Positions 16,622-24,202 of a stretch of 52,494 nt of DNA are shown here, in pieces. The stretch's first letter is position 1. Every line of letters begins with the position of its first letter. The stretch spans positions 1 through 52,494 of the forward strand of contig VXOS01000043.1 of assembly GCA_009839925.1 (NCBI GenBank). The letters run 5' to 3'. The DNA comes from Chloroflexota bacterium. GTDB taxonomy: Bacteria > Chloroflexota > Dehalococcoidia > UBA2979. Under the pieces are notes generated by a model that was not told where the DNA came from, made no database searches, and saw only the letters and a program-made list of their open reading frames with translations. Made by a program: the position numbers and the translations under genes.

Positions 16622-17962
16622 ATGGATCTTGCCGTGGGCGTTCACCCGCATCGACCTCGCTACCTCTCTCGCTTCCTCGTGGCCCTCGCGCTGGCTGCCG
16701 CCTTCCTGCTGTCCGCCTCGACCACCACGGACCCGGCCTACGCGGCCGGGCCGCTCGCAGCAGGTCAGCAGGCCGTCGTCAGCGCCGACGGCGATGGGCT
16801 CAACCTGCGCTCGTTGCCGTCGCTCGCCGGCGCCGTCCTCGCCGAGGTCCCCGATGGCACGGTGGTGACCGCCGTCGGCGCGCGGCACTGGGCAGACGGG
16901 CATTGCTGGGAGCACGTCACGCACAACGGCCTGAACGGCTGGATGGCGGCCGAGTACCTCGTCCCCGTCGGGGGATCGAGCGACGACGCCGCCGACCCCT
17001 GCGCCGACGCCGCGAGCGAGGAGGGCGAGGCCGGCGTCCTGCCCGTCCCGCCTCCCGGCGGCTGGACCGTGGGCCTCGCCGGCACCTCGGACATCGAGGC
17101 GCTGGTCGAGGCGCAGACGTTCGACGTCGCAAGCGTGTGGATGCTCGACGTGGCGACGCAGGACTACGACTCGTACATCGTCGGCGCGCCCGCCTTCGTG
17201 AACGAGGACGGGCTGCCGAACCTGGGCCCCGACAGCGTCGTGCTGATGCGGCGCACGGGCGACAAGCCCGGCGACCTCGGAGAGCCGGCGGCCGCCCCCG
17301 CCGACGAGGCCCCTCGAGGCGTCGCGAACGTGCTGCCCACGCCGCCGGCGGACAAGTTCACGATCGGCGTCTCGGGCACGAACGACCCGGCGGTGCTCGC
17401 CGCCTCGCAACCGTTTGAGGTGAAGCTCGTCGCGATGCTGGACGTGCCGTCGCAGACCTGGCTGACGTACATCCCGGACGCTCCCGACTTCGCGCAGAGG
17501 CTCGCGCGCGGCCAGTTACGGGAGGACTCGATCGTCTGGTTGCGCGCCGGGGCGGTCTCGACGCCGACGCCGACCGCCACGCCTACACCCACTCCAACGG
17601 CGACGCCCGAGCCGACGGCCACGACCGAACCCGAGGGAGAGGTCGTCGAGGCGCGGATCACGTACTTCTACTGCAACCAGGGTGAGATCGCCGCCGGGAT
17701 CGGCGACGGCGGCGGATGGTGCGGTCACATGGCGAACGGCGAGATCGTCCATCCGGGCGCAGCCGCCTGCTCCCGGGACAACTTTGGGCAGCGCTTCCGC
17801 ATCATCGGCGACCCGCTCGACCGCATCTACACCTGCAAGGACACCGGCGGCGCCGTCCACGGCGAGCACCGCGACATCTGGTTCGACAACAGCGACGAAG
17901 GCTTCAACTGGATCCGCGTGGTCGGAGATACCGCGCAGGTCGAGATCCTCCCCGAGGAGTAG
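16622..17962 (+). CDS. Secreted SH3b / duplicated beta-module / 3D-domain protein
   Basis: A 446-residue secreted protein. Residues 1-42 are a signal peptide ending AYA. Residues about 45-116 are a bacterial SH3 (SH3b) domain (DGLNLRSLPSLAGAVL, GLNGWMAAEYL). Residues about 140-212 and 238-312 are a duplicated module: both begin LP.PP....T.G..GT.D, continue with QTFDV or QPFEV and M.LDV or MLDVP, and end DS.V.L or DSIVWLR. Residues about 313-340 are a Thr-Pro/Ala-Thr-Pro linker typical of Chloroflexota surface proteins. Residues about 345-446 resemble the 3D domain of MltA-type cell-wall enzymes: FGQRFRIIGDP, YTCKDTGG, HRDIWF with conserved Asp residues. It probably binds or remodels the cell wall. 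The duplicated module is not one I recognise. Confidence 0.75.
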   Translation: MDLAVGVHPHRPRYLSRFLVALALAAAFLLSASTTTDPAYAAGPLAAGQQAVVSADGDGLNLRSLPSLAGAVLAEVPDGTVVTAVGARHWADGHCWEHVTHNGLNGWMAAEYLVPVGGSSDDAADPCADAASEEGEAGVLPVPPPGGWTVGLAGTSDIEALVEAQTFDVASVWMLDVATQDYDSYIVGAPAFVNEDGLPNLGPDSVVLMRRTGDKPGDLGEPAAAPADEAPRGVANVLPTPPADKFTIGVSGTNDPAVLAASQPFEVKLVAMLDVPSQTWLTYIPDAPDFAQRLARGQLREDSIVWLRAGAVSTPTPTATPTPTPTATPEPTATTEPEGEVVEARITYFYCNQGEIAAGIGDGGGWCGHMANGEIVHPGAAACSRDNFGQRFRIIGDPLDRIYTCKDTGGAVHGEHRDIWFDNSDEGFNWIRVVGDTAQVEILPEE

Positions 17963-17982
17963 CGGGACTCGCCCATCGCGGC

Positions 17983-17988
17983 TACGTT
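17983..17988 (+). promoter_or_regulatory. Leaderless-type -10 box (TACGTT) of the PPOX gene
   Basis: TACGTT ends 6 nt before ATG 17995. No Shine-Dalgarno sequence is present in the 32-bp gap after the upstream gene, which fits a leaderless start. Confidence 0.5.
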
Positions 17989-17994
17989 CCCCGC

Positions 17995-18447
17995 ATGGAT
18001 CCGCCGCCGGAGCCGCTGAAGCTCTCGCCCGCCGTGCGCGCCTTCGTCGAGGCGCAGCCCGTCGCCCGCCTCGCGACGGTCGACCCCGCGGGAACCCCGC
18101 ACATCGTCCCGATCTGCTTTGTGCTGCTCGACGGGCGCTGCTACTCCGTCGTCGACGAGAAGCCGAAGCGCAGCGCGCGGCTGCAGCGCCTCCGCAACAT
18201 CGAGGAACACGGCGCGGCGACGCTGCTCTGCGACGTCTACAGTGACGACTGGGAGCGCCTCGCCTGGGCGATGCTGCGCTGCCACGCCGAGGTGCTGGAC
18301 GAGGGCGCTGACGGCTACGCGGACGCCCTCGAGGCGCTGCGGGCGAAGTACCCGCAGTATCGCGCGATGGCGCTCGACGGCCGCCCGCTGATCGCCCTCA
18401 CGCCGCTGCGCTTGAGCAGTTGGGGCGTCGAGGGCCGCACGCCGTGA
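17995..18447 (+). CDS. PPOX-class, probably F420-dependent oxidoreductase (Rv0121-like)
   Basis: A 150-residue split-barrel flavin/F420-binding protein. ARLATVDPAGTPHIVPICF is the typical first sheet, YSVVDEKPKRSARLQRL is characteristic of the Rv0121-type subgroup, and the barrel closes with ATLLCDVYSDDW. Related proteins bind F420 or flavin and reduce small molecules, but the substrate of this subgroup is not established. ATG 17995 starts close to the fold; no ribosome binding site is visible but a -10 box is adjacent. Its stop overlaps the GTG start of the UDG gene, so the two are translationally linked. Confidence 0.8.
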   Translation: MDPPPEPLKLSPAVRAFVEAQPVARLATVDPAGTPHIVPICFVLLDGRCYSVVDEKPKRSARLQRLRNIEEHGAATLLCDVYSDDWERLAWAMLRCHAEVLDEGADGYADALEALRAKYPQYRAMALDGRPLIALTPLRLSSWGVEGRTP

Positions 18448-19139
18448 GCGGCGCCGACTCGCCCGCCGGCTCGCTGGCGGCGTTGGAGGGCGAGATCGTC
18501 GCCTGCCGCGCCTGTCCGCGCCTCGTCGAGTGGCGCGAGCGGGTGGCGCGCGAGAAGCGCGCGGCCTTCCGCGATTGGGACTACTGGGGCAGGCCGGTGC
18601 CCGGCTTCGGGGATCCCGAGGCGCGACTCGTCGTGGTTGGCCTTGCGCCGGCGGCGCACGGGGCGAACCGCACCGGGCGCGTCTTCACCGGCGACCGCTC
18701 CGGCGACTGGCTGTTCCGGGCAATGCACCGCGCCGGATTCACCAACCAGCCCAATGCCGAGAGCCGCGACGACGGCCTCGAACTGCTCGACGCCCGCGTC
18801 GTGGCGACCGTGCGCTGCGCGCCGCCCGACAACCGCCCAACCACCGAGGAGCGCGACCGCTGCCATCCCTACTTCGAGCGCGAGCTGGCGCTGCTCGACC
18901 GCGCGCGCGTCTACCTCGCGCTCGGCGGCTGGGCGCTGAACAGGCTCGCCGTCCTCGAGGATCTGCGACCGCGTCCGCGCTTCGGGCACGGCGCGGAGTT
19001 CGCGCTCCCGGGCGGGCGCACGCTGCTCTGCTCGTACCACCCGAGCCAGCAGAACACCTTCACCGGCCGCCTCACGGAGGCGATGCTCGACGATGTGTTC
19101 GCCCGCGCCCGCGCGCTCCTCGACGGGGCTACGGGCTGA
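18444..19139 (+). CDS. Family 5 uracil-DNA glycosylase (UDGb)
   Basis: A 231-residue Fe-S uracil-DNA glycosylase of family 5, which removes uracil and related deaminated bases from DNA. The diagnostic motif A is complete (GLAPAAHGANRTGRVFTGDR), as are YHPSQQNTFTGRLT (motif B) and the cluster cysteines starting with CRACPRL and continuing with VRCAPPDNRPT. GTG 18444 overlaps the TGA of the PPOX gene as GTGA; an upstream in-frame ATG at 18420 lies inside that gene and is less likely. The 3' end overlaps the convergent P450 gene by 11 nt. A second Fe-S UDG, of family 4, lies at 48787-49482. Confidence 0.92.
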   Translation: MSGADSPAGSLAALEGEIVACRACPRLVEWRERVAREKRAAFRDWDYWGRPVPGFGDPEARLVVVGLAPAAHGANRTGRVFTGDRSGDWLFRAMHRAGFTNQPNAESRDDGLELLDARVVATVRCAPPDNRPTTEERDRCHPYFERELALLDRARVYLALGGWALNRLAVLEDLRPRPRFGHGAEFALPGGRTLLCSYHPSQQNTFTGRLTEAMLDDVFARARALLDGATG

Positions 19140-20289
19140 AGCGGATCGGGAGCCGCCCGAAGCCGCGCAGGGTGAAGCCCGGCGACTGCAGCCGCTCGGC
19201 GGGCCCGGCGCGCTCGAGGGTCGCGTAGCGGTCCAGCAGCCCGTTGAGCACGGCCCGCAACTCCGCGCGGGCGAGCGGCGCCCCGAGGCAGTAGTGAATG
19301 CCGTGCCCGAACGCGAGGTGCGAACCAAGTTCGCGGTCGAGCAGGAAGGCGTCCGGCTCCGGGAACTCGCGTTCGTCGCGGTTCGCGGATCCGTAGATCA
19401 CGGCCACGGTCGAGCCCTCCGGGATCGTGACGCCGCGCACTTCGACGTCGCGCACCGCGCGCCGCCAGAGCAGCTGCAGCGGGCTGTCGAAGCGCAGTCC
19501 CTCCTCGGTCGCGGCGTCCACGAGCGAACGGTCATCGCGCAGCCGCGCCCAGAGGTCGGGACGGTCCACGAGGACGTTGAGCACGTTGCCGATCAGGGCG
19601 GTCGTGGTCTGGTTGCCGGACACGAGCACGACCTGGCAGATGTCGAGCAGCTCCTCCTCGGACAGCGGCTCGCCCTCGGGCTGCTCGTGCACCAGCACCG
19701 AGATCAGGTCGTCCCGAGGCTCCTCGAGGCGCCGCGCGGCGACCTCGCGGAAGTGGGCGTGCATCTCGCGCACGGCCGCCGAGGTCGCCTCGGCCGGGGC
19801 ATCGGTGGCGATCACGGAGTCGGACCAGGCCTTGAAGCGTTGGTAGTCCTCGGGAGCGACGCCGAGCACGCGAGCGATCACCATCACCGGGAGCGGGATC
19901 GCGAGCACCGGTACGAGGTCGACCGGCTGCTCCGGGATTGCATCGAGTAGCTCGCCGGCGAGGGCATCAAGCTCCGGTTGCAGTTTCTCGATCCCGCCGC
20001 GCGCGAAGGGGCGGTTCACCAGCCGCCGGATGCGCGTGTGGCCGGGCTGGTCCTGTCCGACCAGCACCCGCGCCGAGCGACGCGGCCCCAGCCGCGAGTC
20101 GGCGCGCCTCGTGTCCTCCGAGGAGAACGCCTCGTGGTCGGCGAGGGTGGCGTAGACATCCTCGAAGCGACTCAGCAGCCAGGCCCCGGTGCGCGGATCA
20201 CGGTAGACGGGGTGGTGATCGCGCAGGATCCGGTACGTGGGGAACGGGTCGCGCTTGAACTCGGGGGTGAACAGCTCGACGGGGTCCAT
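19129..20289 (-). CDS. Cytochrome P450
   Basis: A 386-residue soluble bacterial P450. The haem loop is AFGHGIHYCLGAPLAR with its thiolate Cys, the K-helix ExxR is present in EEGLRFDSP, and the I-helix reads SGNQTTTALIG. In the I-helix motif the usual acidic residue before the Thr pair is Gln, which can alter proton delivery. GAGGAGAT lies 6 nt before ATG 20289, which decides the start over an upstream ATG. Redox partners (ferredoxin, reductase) are not encoded nearby. It stands alone, separated from the DUF35/thiolase pair by a terminator. Hydroxylation of a terpenoid, steroid or fatty-acid-like substrate is plausible but not shown. Confidence 0.92.
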   Translation of the reverse strand: MDPVELFTPEFKRDPFPTYRILRDHHPVYRDPRTGAWLLSRFEDVYATLADHEAFSSEDTRRADSRLGPRRSARVLVGQDQPGHTRIRRLVNRPFARGGIEKLQPELDALAGELLDAIPEQPVDLVPVLAIPLPVMVIARVLGVAPEDYQRFKAWSDSVIATDAPAEATSAAVREMHAHFREVAARRLEEPRDDLISVLVHEQPEGEPLSEEELLDICQVVLVSGNQTTTALIGNVLNVLVDRPDLWARLRDDRSLVDAATEEGLRFDSPLQLLWRRAVRDVEVRGVTIPEGSTVAVIYGSANRDEREFPEPDAFLLDRELGSHLAFGHGIHYCLGAPLARAELRAVLNGLLDRYATLERAGPAERLQSPGFTLRGFGRLPIRFSP

Positions 20290-20384
20290 CGGGATCTCCT
20301 CGCCGCCGCGATCGCCCTCATCTTCACCGGCATGCATGGCCTGTCAAGACGAACGTCGTACCCCGGGGCGCGCCCGGCAACGAA

Positions 20385-20410
20385 AGAGCCGCCCCCGCCG
20401 GGGCGGCTCT
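20385..20410 (-). terminator. Intrinsic terminator of the thiolase/DUF35 unit
   Basis: An 11-bp perfect stem, AGAGCCGCCCC / GGGGCGGCTCT, with a 4-nt loop. On the minus strand it is followed by CTTTCGTT, a short T-rich run. It lies 40 nt after the stop of the DUF35 gene and before the P450 gene, so it separates the two units. Confidence 0.72.
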
Positions 20411-20449
20411 CGTTGAAGCCGTAGCGGACGCCTCGAGGGCGCCGCGCTG

Positions 20450-20866
20450 TTAGCTCGCCGGCTTGAACTGGACGATCGTCCAGTCGTCGTCGAGATCCTC
20501 GAACACCGCCTCGACGCGCATGTCGCAGACGGCGTCCTCGACCTCGCACTGGATGCCCGAGATCATGCGCGGGCCCTCGTCCAGCTCGACGACCCCGTAG
20601 ACGTAGGGGACGCGCTGTTGGAACCAGGGGTCGGCGGCCTGACGGATCACGGTGAAGGTGTGCAGGCGGCCCTTGCCGCTCACCTCCCGCCACTCGATGC
20701 CCTCCATCGTCCAGCAGTCCGGGCAGATCTCGCGCGGGTACCAGACGAGCTTGTCGCAGCCCTCGCAGTACTGGACCACCAGCTTGTGCTGCTTGGTCGC
20801 CTCCCAGAACGGCTCGGTGAGCGCGTTCGAGGACGGGACGGGTCGCTTGAGTTCTTGCTCAGCCAT
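20450..20866 (-). CDS. Zn-ribbon / OB-fold (DUF35) protein, partner of the thiolase-like protein
   Basis: A 138-residue DUF35 protein. A rubredoxin-like zinc ribbon (YCEGCDKL and CPDCW, residues about 32-55) is followed by an acyl-CoA-binding OB-fold (GKGRLHTFTVI, VPYVYGVVELDEGPRMIS). DUF35 proteins form complexes with thiolase-like enzymes; ChsH2-DUF35 with Ltp2 in steroid side-chain degradation is the best-known case. It starts 2 nt after the stop of the thiolase-like gene, so the pair is surely co-transcribed and probably stoichiometric. A terminator lies 40 nt downstream. Confidence 0.87.
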   Translation of the reverse strand: MAEQELKRPVPSSNALTEPFWEATKQHKLVVQYCEGCDKLVWYPREICPDCWTMEGIEWREVSGKGRLHTFTVIRQAADPWFQQRVPYVYGVVELDEGPRMISGIQCEVEDAVCDMRVEAVFEDLDDDWTIVQFKPAS

Positions 20867-20868
20867 GA

Positions 20869-22053
20869 CTAGTCCACGCCCTTTCCGAAGACCAACGAGG
20901 CCTCGACGCTGAGGCCGCCGCCGTTGTTGTTGATGAACGCGTAGTTCAGATCCTTGTGCGCCTGGCGGCCCTCGCCCCGGCCCATCATCTGGCGCACGCC
21001 CTCGACGACGTGCGACATGCCGCCGCCGCTGCCGGCCTGCCCGAAGGAGAGCTGGCCGCCGTGCGTGTTCACCGGGAACTCGCCCTTGTAGGTGACATCG
21101 TGCGAGGCAAACCACTGGCCGCCCTCGCCCTTGGGGGCGAAGCCGGCGTCCTCGAACTCGCAGATGATCGCGATCGTGTAGCAGTCGTAGATCTGCGCAA
21201 TGTCCATGTCCTGCGGGGTCAGGCCCGCGGTCGCGAACGCGCGCTCCGCCGAGACCTTGACCGGGGAGATGGTCATGTCCGGCGCGTAGGAGAGACCCGG
21301 CACGCCCCGGTCCGTCGCGCAGCCCGCGCCGAGGAGGTAGACGGGCGGGTTCGGCGAGTAGTCGGTCTCGTCAGCGGCGCTGACGATCACGGCCGCACCC
21401 CCGATGCAGGGCATCACGCACTCGAGCAGCCGCAGCGGGTCGGCGACCATCCGCGAGTTGAGGATGTCGTCGGCCGTGGCGGGCTGGCCGTAGAAGACGG
21501 CGTTCGGGTTGGCCTGCGCGTTCTCACGCTGCTGGACGGCGATGTTGACGCGGTCCTCATCGCTCAGGTTGTAGAGGTGCTGGTAGCGGGTCGCGATCTG
21601 CGCGTACTCATAGTTCGCGCCGGGGCCCGGGCCGTGGGCGCGCACGTACTGGGCGCCGTGGCCGTCCGGGGAGGGCTCGGTGCCGCCACCGAAGCCGCCC
21701 CACTGGCTGGAGCAGACGATCACGAGGACGTTGTCGGCGAGGCCCGTGGCCACCGCCGCCGCCGCCACCGTGAGGCTCGTCGCGCCGGAGCCGCCCATCT
21801 GGTCGACGCTGTGCGACCAGACCGGCTTCAGCCCGAGGTACTCGGCGAACTCGATGTTGTGGGAGTACGGGATATGCGTGATCAGGCCGTTGACCTGGTC
21901 CTTCGTCAGTCCCGCGTCCTCGACGCAGTTCTTCGCCAGCTCGGCCGCCAGGCCGACCGCCGTGCGGCCCGGCTTGCGCCGTTCGGGCTTGATCTCGGCG
22001 AATCCGGTGATCGCGGCGGCGCCGCGGATTGATCGATCGCTCACTCGCTCCAT
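20869..22053 (-). CDS. Thiolase-superfamily protein lacking the catalytic Cys/His (probable aldolase-type, Ltp2-like)
   Basis: A 394-residue member of the SCP-x/lipid-transfer branch of the thiolase superfamily. The nucleophile Cys expected before GSG is Gly (QMGGSGATSL, about residue 87). The C-terminal GH of ordinary thiolases is replaced in GGQLSFGQAGSGGG. YDCYTIAIICEFEDAGF is well conserved and holds a Tyr. Loss of Cys and His with a DUF35 partner is the pattern of Ltp2-type retro-aldolases that cleave CoA-linked side chains, so ordinary thiolysis is unlikely. ATG 22053 has AAGAGAGG only 1-2 nt upstream; GTG 22044 is a good alternative start. Operator-like repeats lie upstream. Confidence 0.83.
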   Translation of the reverse strand: MERVSDRSIRGAAAITGFAEIKPERRKPGRTAVGLAAELAKNCVEDAGLTKDQVNGLITHIPYSHNIEFAEYLGLKPVWSHSVDQMGGSGATSLTVAAAAVATGLADNVLVIVCSSQWGGFGGGTEPSPDGHGAQYVRAHGPGPGANYEYAQIATRYQHLYNLSDEDRVNIAVQQRENAQANPNAVFYGQPATADDILNSRMVADPLRLLECVMPCIGGAAVIVSAADETDYSPNPPVYLLGAGCATDRGVPGLSYAPDMTISPVKVSAERAFATAGLTPQDMDIAQIYDCYTIAIICEFEDAGFAPKGEGGQWFASHDVTYKGEFPVNTHGGQLSFGQAGSGGGMSHVVEGVRQMMGRGEGRQAHKDLNYAFINNNGGGLSVEASLVFGKGVD

Positions 22054-22087
22054 CCTCTCTTGCGGCGGGCCACTGCCGGCGCCGCCA

Positions 22088-22134
22088 CTCCGACGTTGGA
22101 GGATACTCCAATGTACGGTTCGAGCGCACTCCAA
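22088..22134 (-). promoter_or_regulatory. Operator-like TTGGAG/CTCCAA repeats upstream of the thiolase-like gene
   Basis: TTGGAGGATACTCCAA at 22096-22111 is a perfect 6-bp inverted repeat with a 4-nt spacer. It is flanked by CTCCGA (22088-22093, one mismatch) and by another CTCCAA (22129-22134). The cluster lies 35-80 nt upstream of the thiolase-like start, where a repressor of the TetR or FadR type would act. No regulator gene is adjacent. Confidence 0.45.
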
Positions 22135-22205
22135 CCTTCCCCTGCGTCGTCACTTCCGAGGCCCAACAGCGCTCACAGCGCGCCACATCCGGCGGCACGT
22201 GGGCC

Positions 22206-22211
22206 TAGACT
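22206..22211 (+). promoter_or_regulatory. Leaderless-type -10 box (TAGACT) of rarA
   Basis: TAGACT ends 5 nt before ATG 22217 and no ribosome binding site lies between them. The same hexamer is found 6 nt before the small ORF at 38056. Confidence 0.5.
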
Positions 22212-22216
22212 GGCGT

Positions 22217-23572
22217 ATGGGCAGCAGCCGCCGTTCCCGCCGCCTCCCACCCGGCCTCCAGACCGACCTGTTCGAGGCCGATGAGCCGCGCCTGCCGAGC
22301 GGCGCCGTGGCGCCCGGAGCGAAGGCGGCGCCCCTCGCCACGCGGATGCGTCCGGAGACGCTCGACGACTTCGTCGGGCAGGAGGACGTCGTCGGGCCGG
22401 GCAGCCCGCTGCGCGGGATGATCGAGCGCGACGAGACGCCCTCGCTCGTGCTCTGGGGCCCGCCCGGCTCCGGCAAGACGACGCTCGCGGCGATCATCGC
22501 GCGCACCACCCGCCGCCGCTTCGAGCCGCTCTCCGCCGTCGATTCCGGCGTCGCCGACATCCGCCGCGTGGTTTCCGAGGCGCGCGAGCGACGCCGTGTC
22601 TCCGGCATCGAGACGATCCTCTTCATCGACGAGTTGCACCGCTTCAGCCGCAACCAGCAGGACGCCGTCCTCCCGCATGTCGAGGAGGGCGCCGTCACGG
22701 TGATCGGCGCGACCACCGAGAACCCCTCGTTCCATGTCGTGGCGCCGTTGCTCTCGCGTGCTCGCGTCTTCGTGCTGCGCCCGCTCGGCGACGAGGCGCT
22801 GCGCGCGATCGTGACGCGCGCCCTCGAGGGCGACGAGCGGCTGCGCGAGCAGCAGGTCAGCGTCGACGACGGCGCACTTGGCGCGATCGTGCACCTCGCG
22901 GGCGGCGACGCGCGGGCCGCGCTCAACCTGCTGGAGCTGGCCGCGACGACCGTGCAGCCCTCGGCGGAGGGTGCGCGCGCCGTGACTCGCGAGTCCATCG
23001 AGGCCGCCGGCCAGCACCCGACGCTGCTGTACGACCGCGAGGGCGACGCCCACTACGACCACATCTCCGCCTACATCAAGTCGGTCCGGGACTCGGACCC
23101 GGACGGGGCGCTCTACTGGCTCGCCCGCATGCTCGAGGCCGGCGAAGACCCGCTGTTCGTCGCGCGTCGCGTCGTGATCCTCGCCGCGGAGGACGTCGGG
23201 CTGGCCGACCCGGCGGCGCTGCCGCTGGCGGTGGCGGCGCAGCAGGCTGTGCACTTCCTCGGCATGCCGGAGGCGCGGCTGCCGCTCGCCGAGGCGACCG
23301 TCTACCTGGCGCGCGCGCCAAAGTCGAACAGCGCCTACGCGGCCTACCAGCGCGCCGCCGCGGACGCCGAGCGCACGCGCAACGAGCCGGTCCCGCTGCA
23401 CCTGCGCAACGCGGCCACGCGCCTCATGCGCGACCTCGGCTACGGCAGCGGCTACCAGTACGCCCACGACTACGAGGGCCACACCCCGCCCTCGCAAACC
23501 CATCGCCCGCCCGCCGCCGAGGGCAACACCTACTACGTGCCCGGCGAGCTGGGGGACGAGGCGGAGGGGTAG
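22217..23572 (+). CDS. rarA: Replication-associated recombination protein A (AAA+ ATPase RarA/MgsA)
   Basis: A 451-residue clamp-loader-like AAA+ ATPase that acts at stalled replication forks. Walker A is GPPGSGKTT (residues 81-89), Walker B FIDELHRF, sensor 1 GATTENPSF, and the C-terminal tetramerisation region contains DHISAYIKSVRDSDPDGALYW-type sequence typical of the family. Residues 15-19 read QTDLF, close to the beta-clamp binding consensus QL(S/D)LF. The start is set by the leaderless -10 box. It is convergent with ruvA, 6 bp apart at the stops. Confidence 0.94.
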   Translation: MGSSRRSRRLPPGLQTDLFEADEPRLPSGAVAPGAKAAPLATRMRPETLDDFVGQEDVVGPGSPLRGMIERDETPSLVLWGPPGSGKTTLAAIIARTTRRRFEPLSAVDSGVADIRRVVSEARERRRVSGIETILFIDELHRFSRNQQDAVLPHVEEGAVTVIGATTENPSFHVVAPLLSRARVFVLRPLGDEALRAIVTRALEGDERLREQQVSVDDGALGAIVHLAGGDARAALNLLELAATTVQPSAEGARAVTRESIEAAGQHPTLLYDREGDAHYDHISAYIKSVRDSDPDGALYWLARMLEAGEDPLFVARRVVILAAEDVGLADPAALPLAVAAQQAVHFLGMPEARLPLAEATVYLARAPKSNSAYAAYQRAAADAERTRNEPVPLHLRNAATRLMRDLGYGSGYQYAHDYEGHTPPSQTHRPPAAEGNTYYVPGELGDEAEG

Positions 23573-23578
23573 GGTCGG

Positions 23579-24202
23579 CTACGCCGAAGGCGCGCGTTGT
23601 TCGAGGACGGAGCGGAGCACGTCCTCCAGCGTCTGCGGGGGCGGGTCCGCCGAGAGCGCGTCGGCAACGAGGTTCGCGGCTTCGCGGCGGGTGTACTGGA
23701 GGGCGACGAGCGCCTCGACGGCGTCGTCGCGCACGTCGGGGGTGGGCTCGCGCTCGCCGTCGAGGGCGTCGCGCAGCAGCGCCTCCTGCACGACCTTGCC
23801 GCGCAGGTGCGCGACGATCGTCTGGGCGAGGCGCTCGCCGATGCCGGGCAGCTGGCGCAGGGAGCGCTGGTCCTCCGCCTCGATCCAGCCGGCGATCTCC
23901 GAGACGGGGCGGGTGAGCGCGCGCACGGCCTTGGCCGGGCCGACGTCCGGCACCTCGATGAACTTGCGGAAGAACTCGCGCTCGGCCAGGTGGGGGAAGC
24001 CGTAGAGCGTGGGCAGCGGCTGGCGCTCGGTGGCGTGGTAGTAGGTGAAGACCTGCACCTCCTCGCCCGGCTGGTGGCCCGCCGCCCAGTCCGCCGCGAA
24101 GGCGGGCATGTGCACCTCGTAGGTGATGCCGCCCGCCAGGATCCACAGCGAGGAGCGCTCCGCGTCCCAGCGCACCAGGGGACCGTTGAGCGCCGCGATC
24201 AC
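23579..24202 (-). CDS. ruvA: Holliday junction branch migration complex subunit RuvA
   Basis: A 207-residue RuvA, slightly longer than E. coli RuvA. Domain I is an OB-fold (MIAALNGPLVRW, VQVFTYYHATERQPLPTLYGF); domain II has two helix-hairpin-helix motifs (VPDVGPAKAVRAL and LPGIGERLAQTIVAHL); domain III is the C-terminal three-helix part that contacts RuvB (DDAVEALVALQYTRREA). The start codon overlaps the ruvC stop as ATGA. It binds four-way junctions. No ruvB lies in the window, so the third partner is encoded elsewhere. Confidence 0.94.
   Translation of the reverse strand: MIAALNGPLVRWDAERSSLWILAGGITYEVHMPAFAADWAAGHQPGEEVQVFTYYHATERQPLPTLYGFPHLAEREFFRKFIEVPDVGPAKAVRALTRPVSEIAGWIEAEDQRSLRQLPGIGERLAQTIVAHLRGKVVQEALLRDALDGEREPTPDVRDDAVEALVALQYTRREAANLVADALSADPPPQTLEDVLRSVLEQRAPSA

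Noticed and set aside
17555-17640. Short repeated ACGCC/ACGCCG units resembling a repeat array
   Set aside because: They encode the Thr-Pro linker of the SH3/3D protein; not CRISPR or a mobile repeat.
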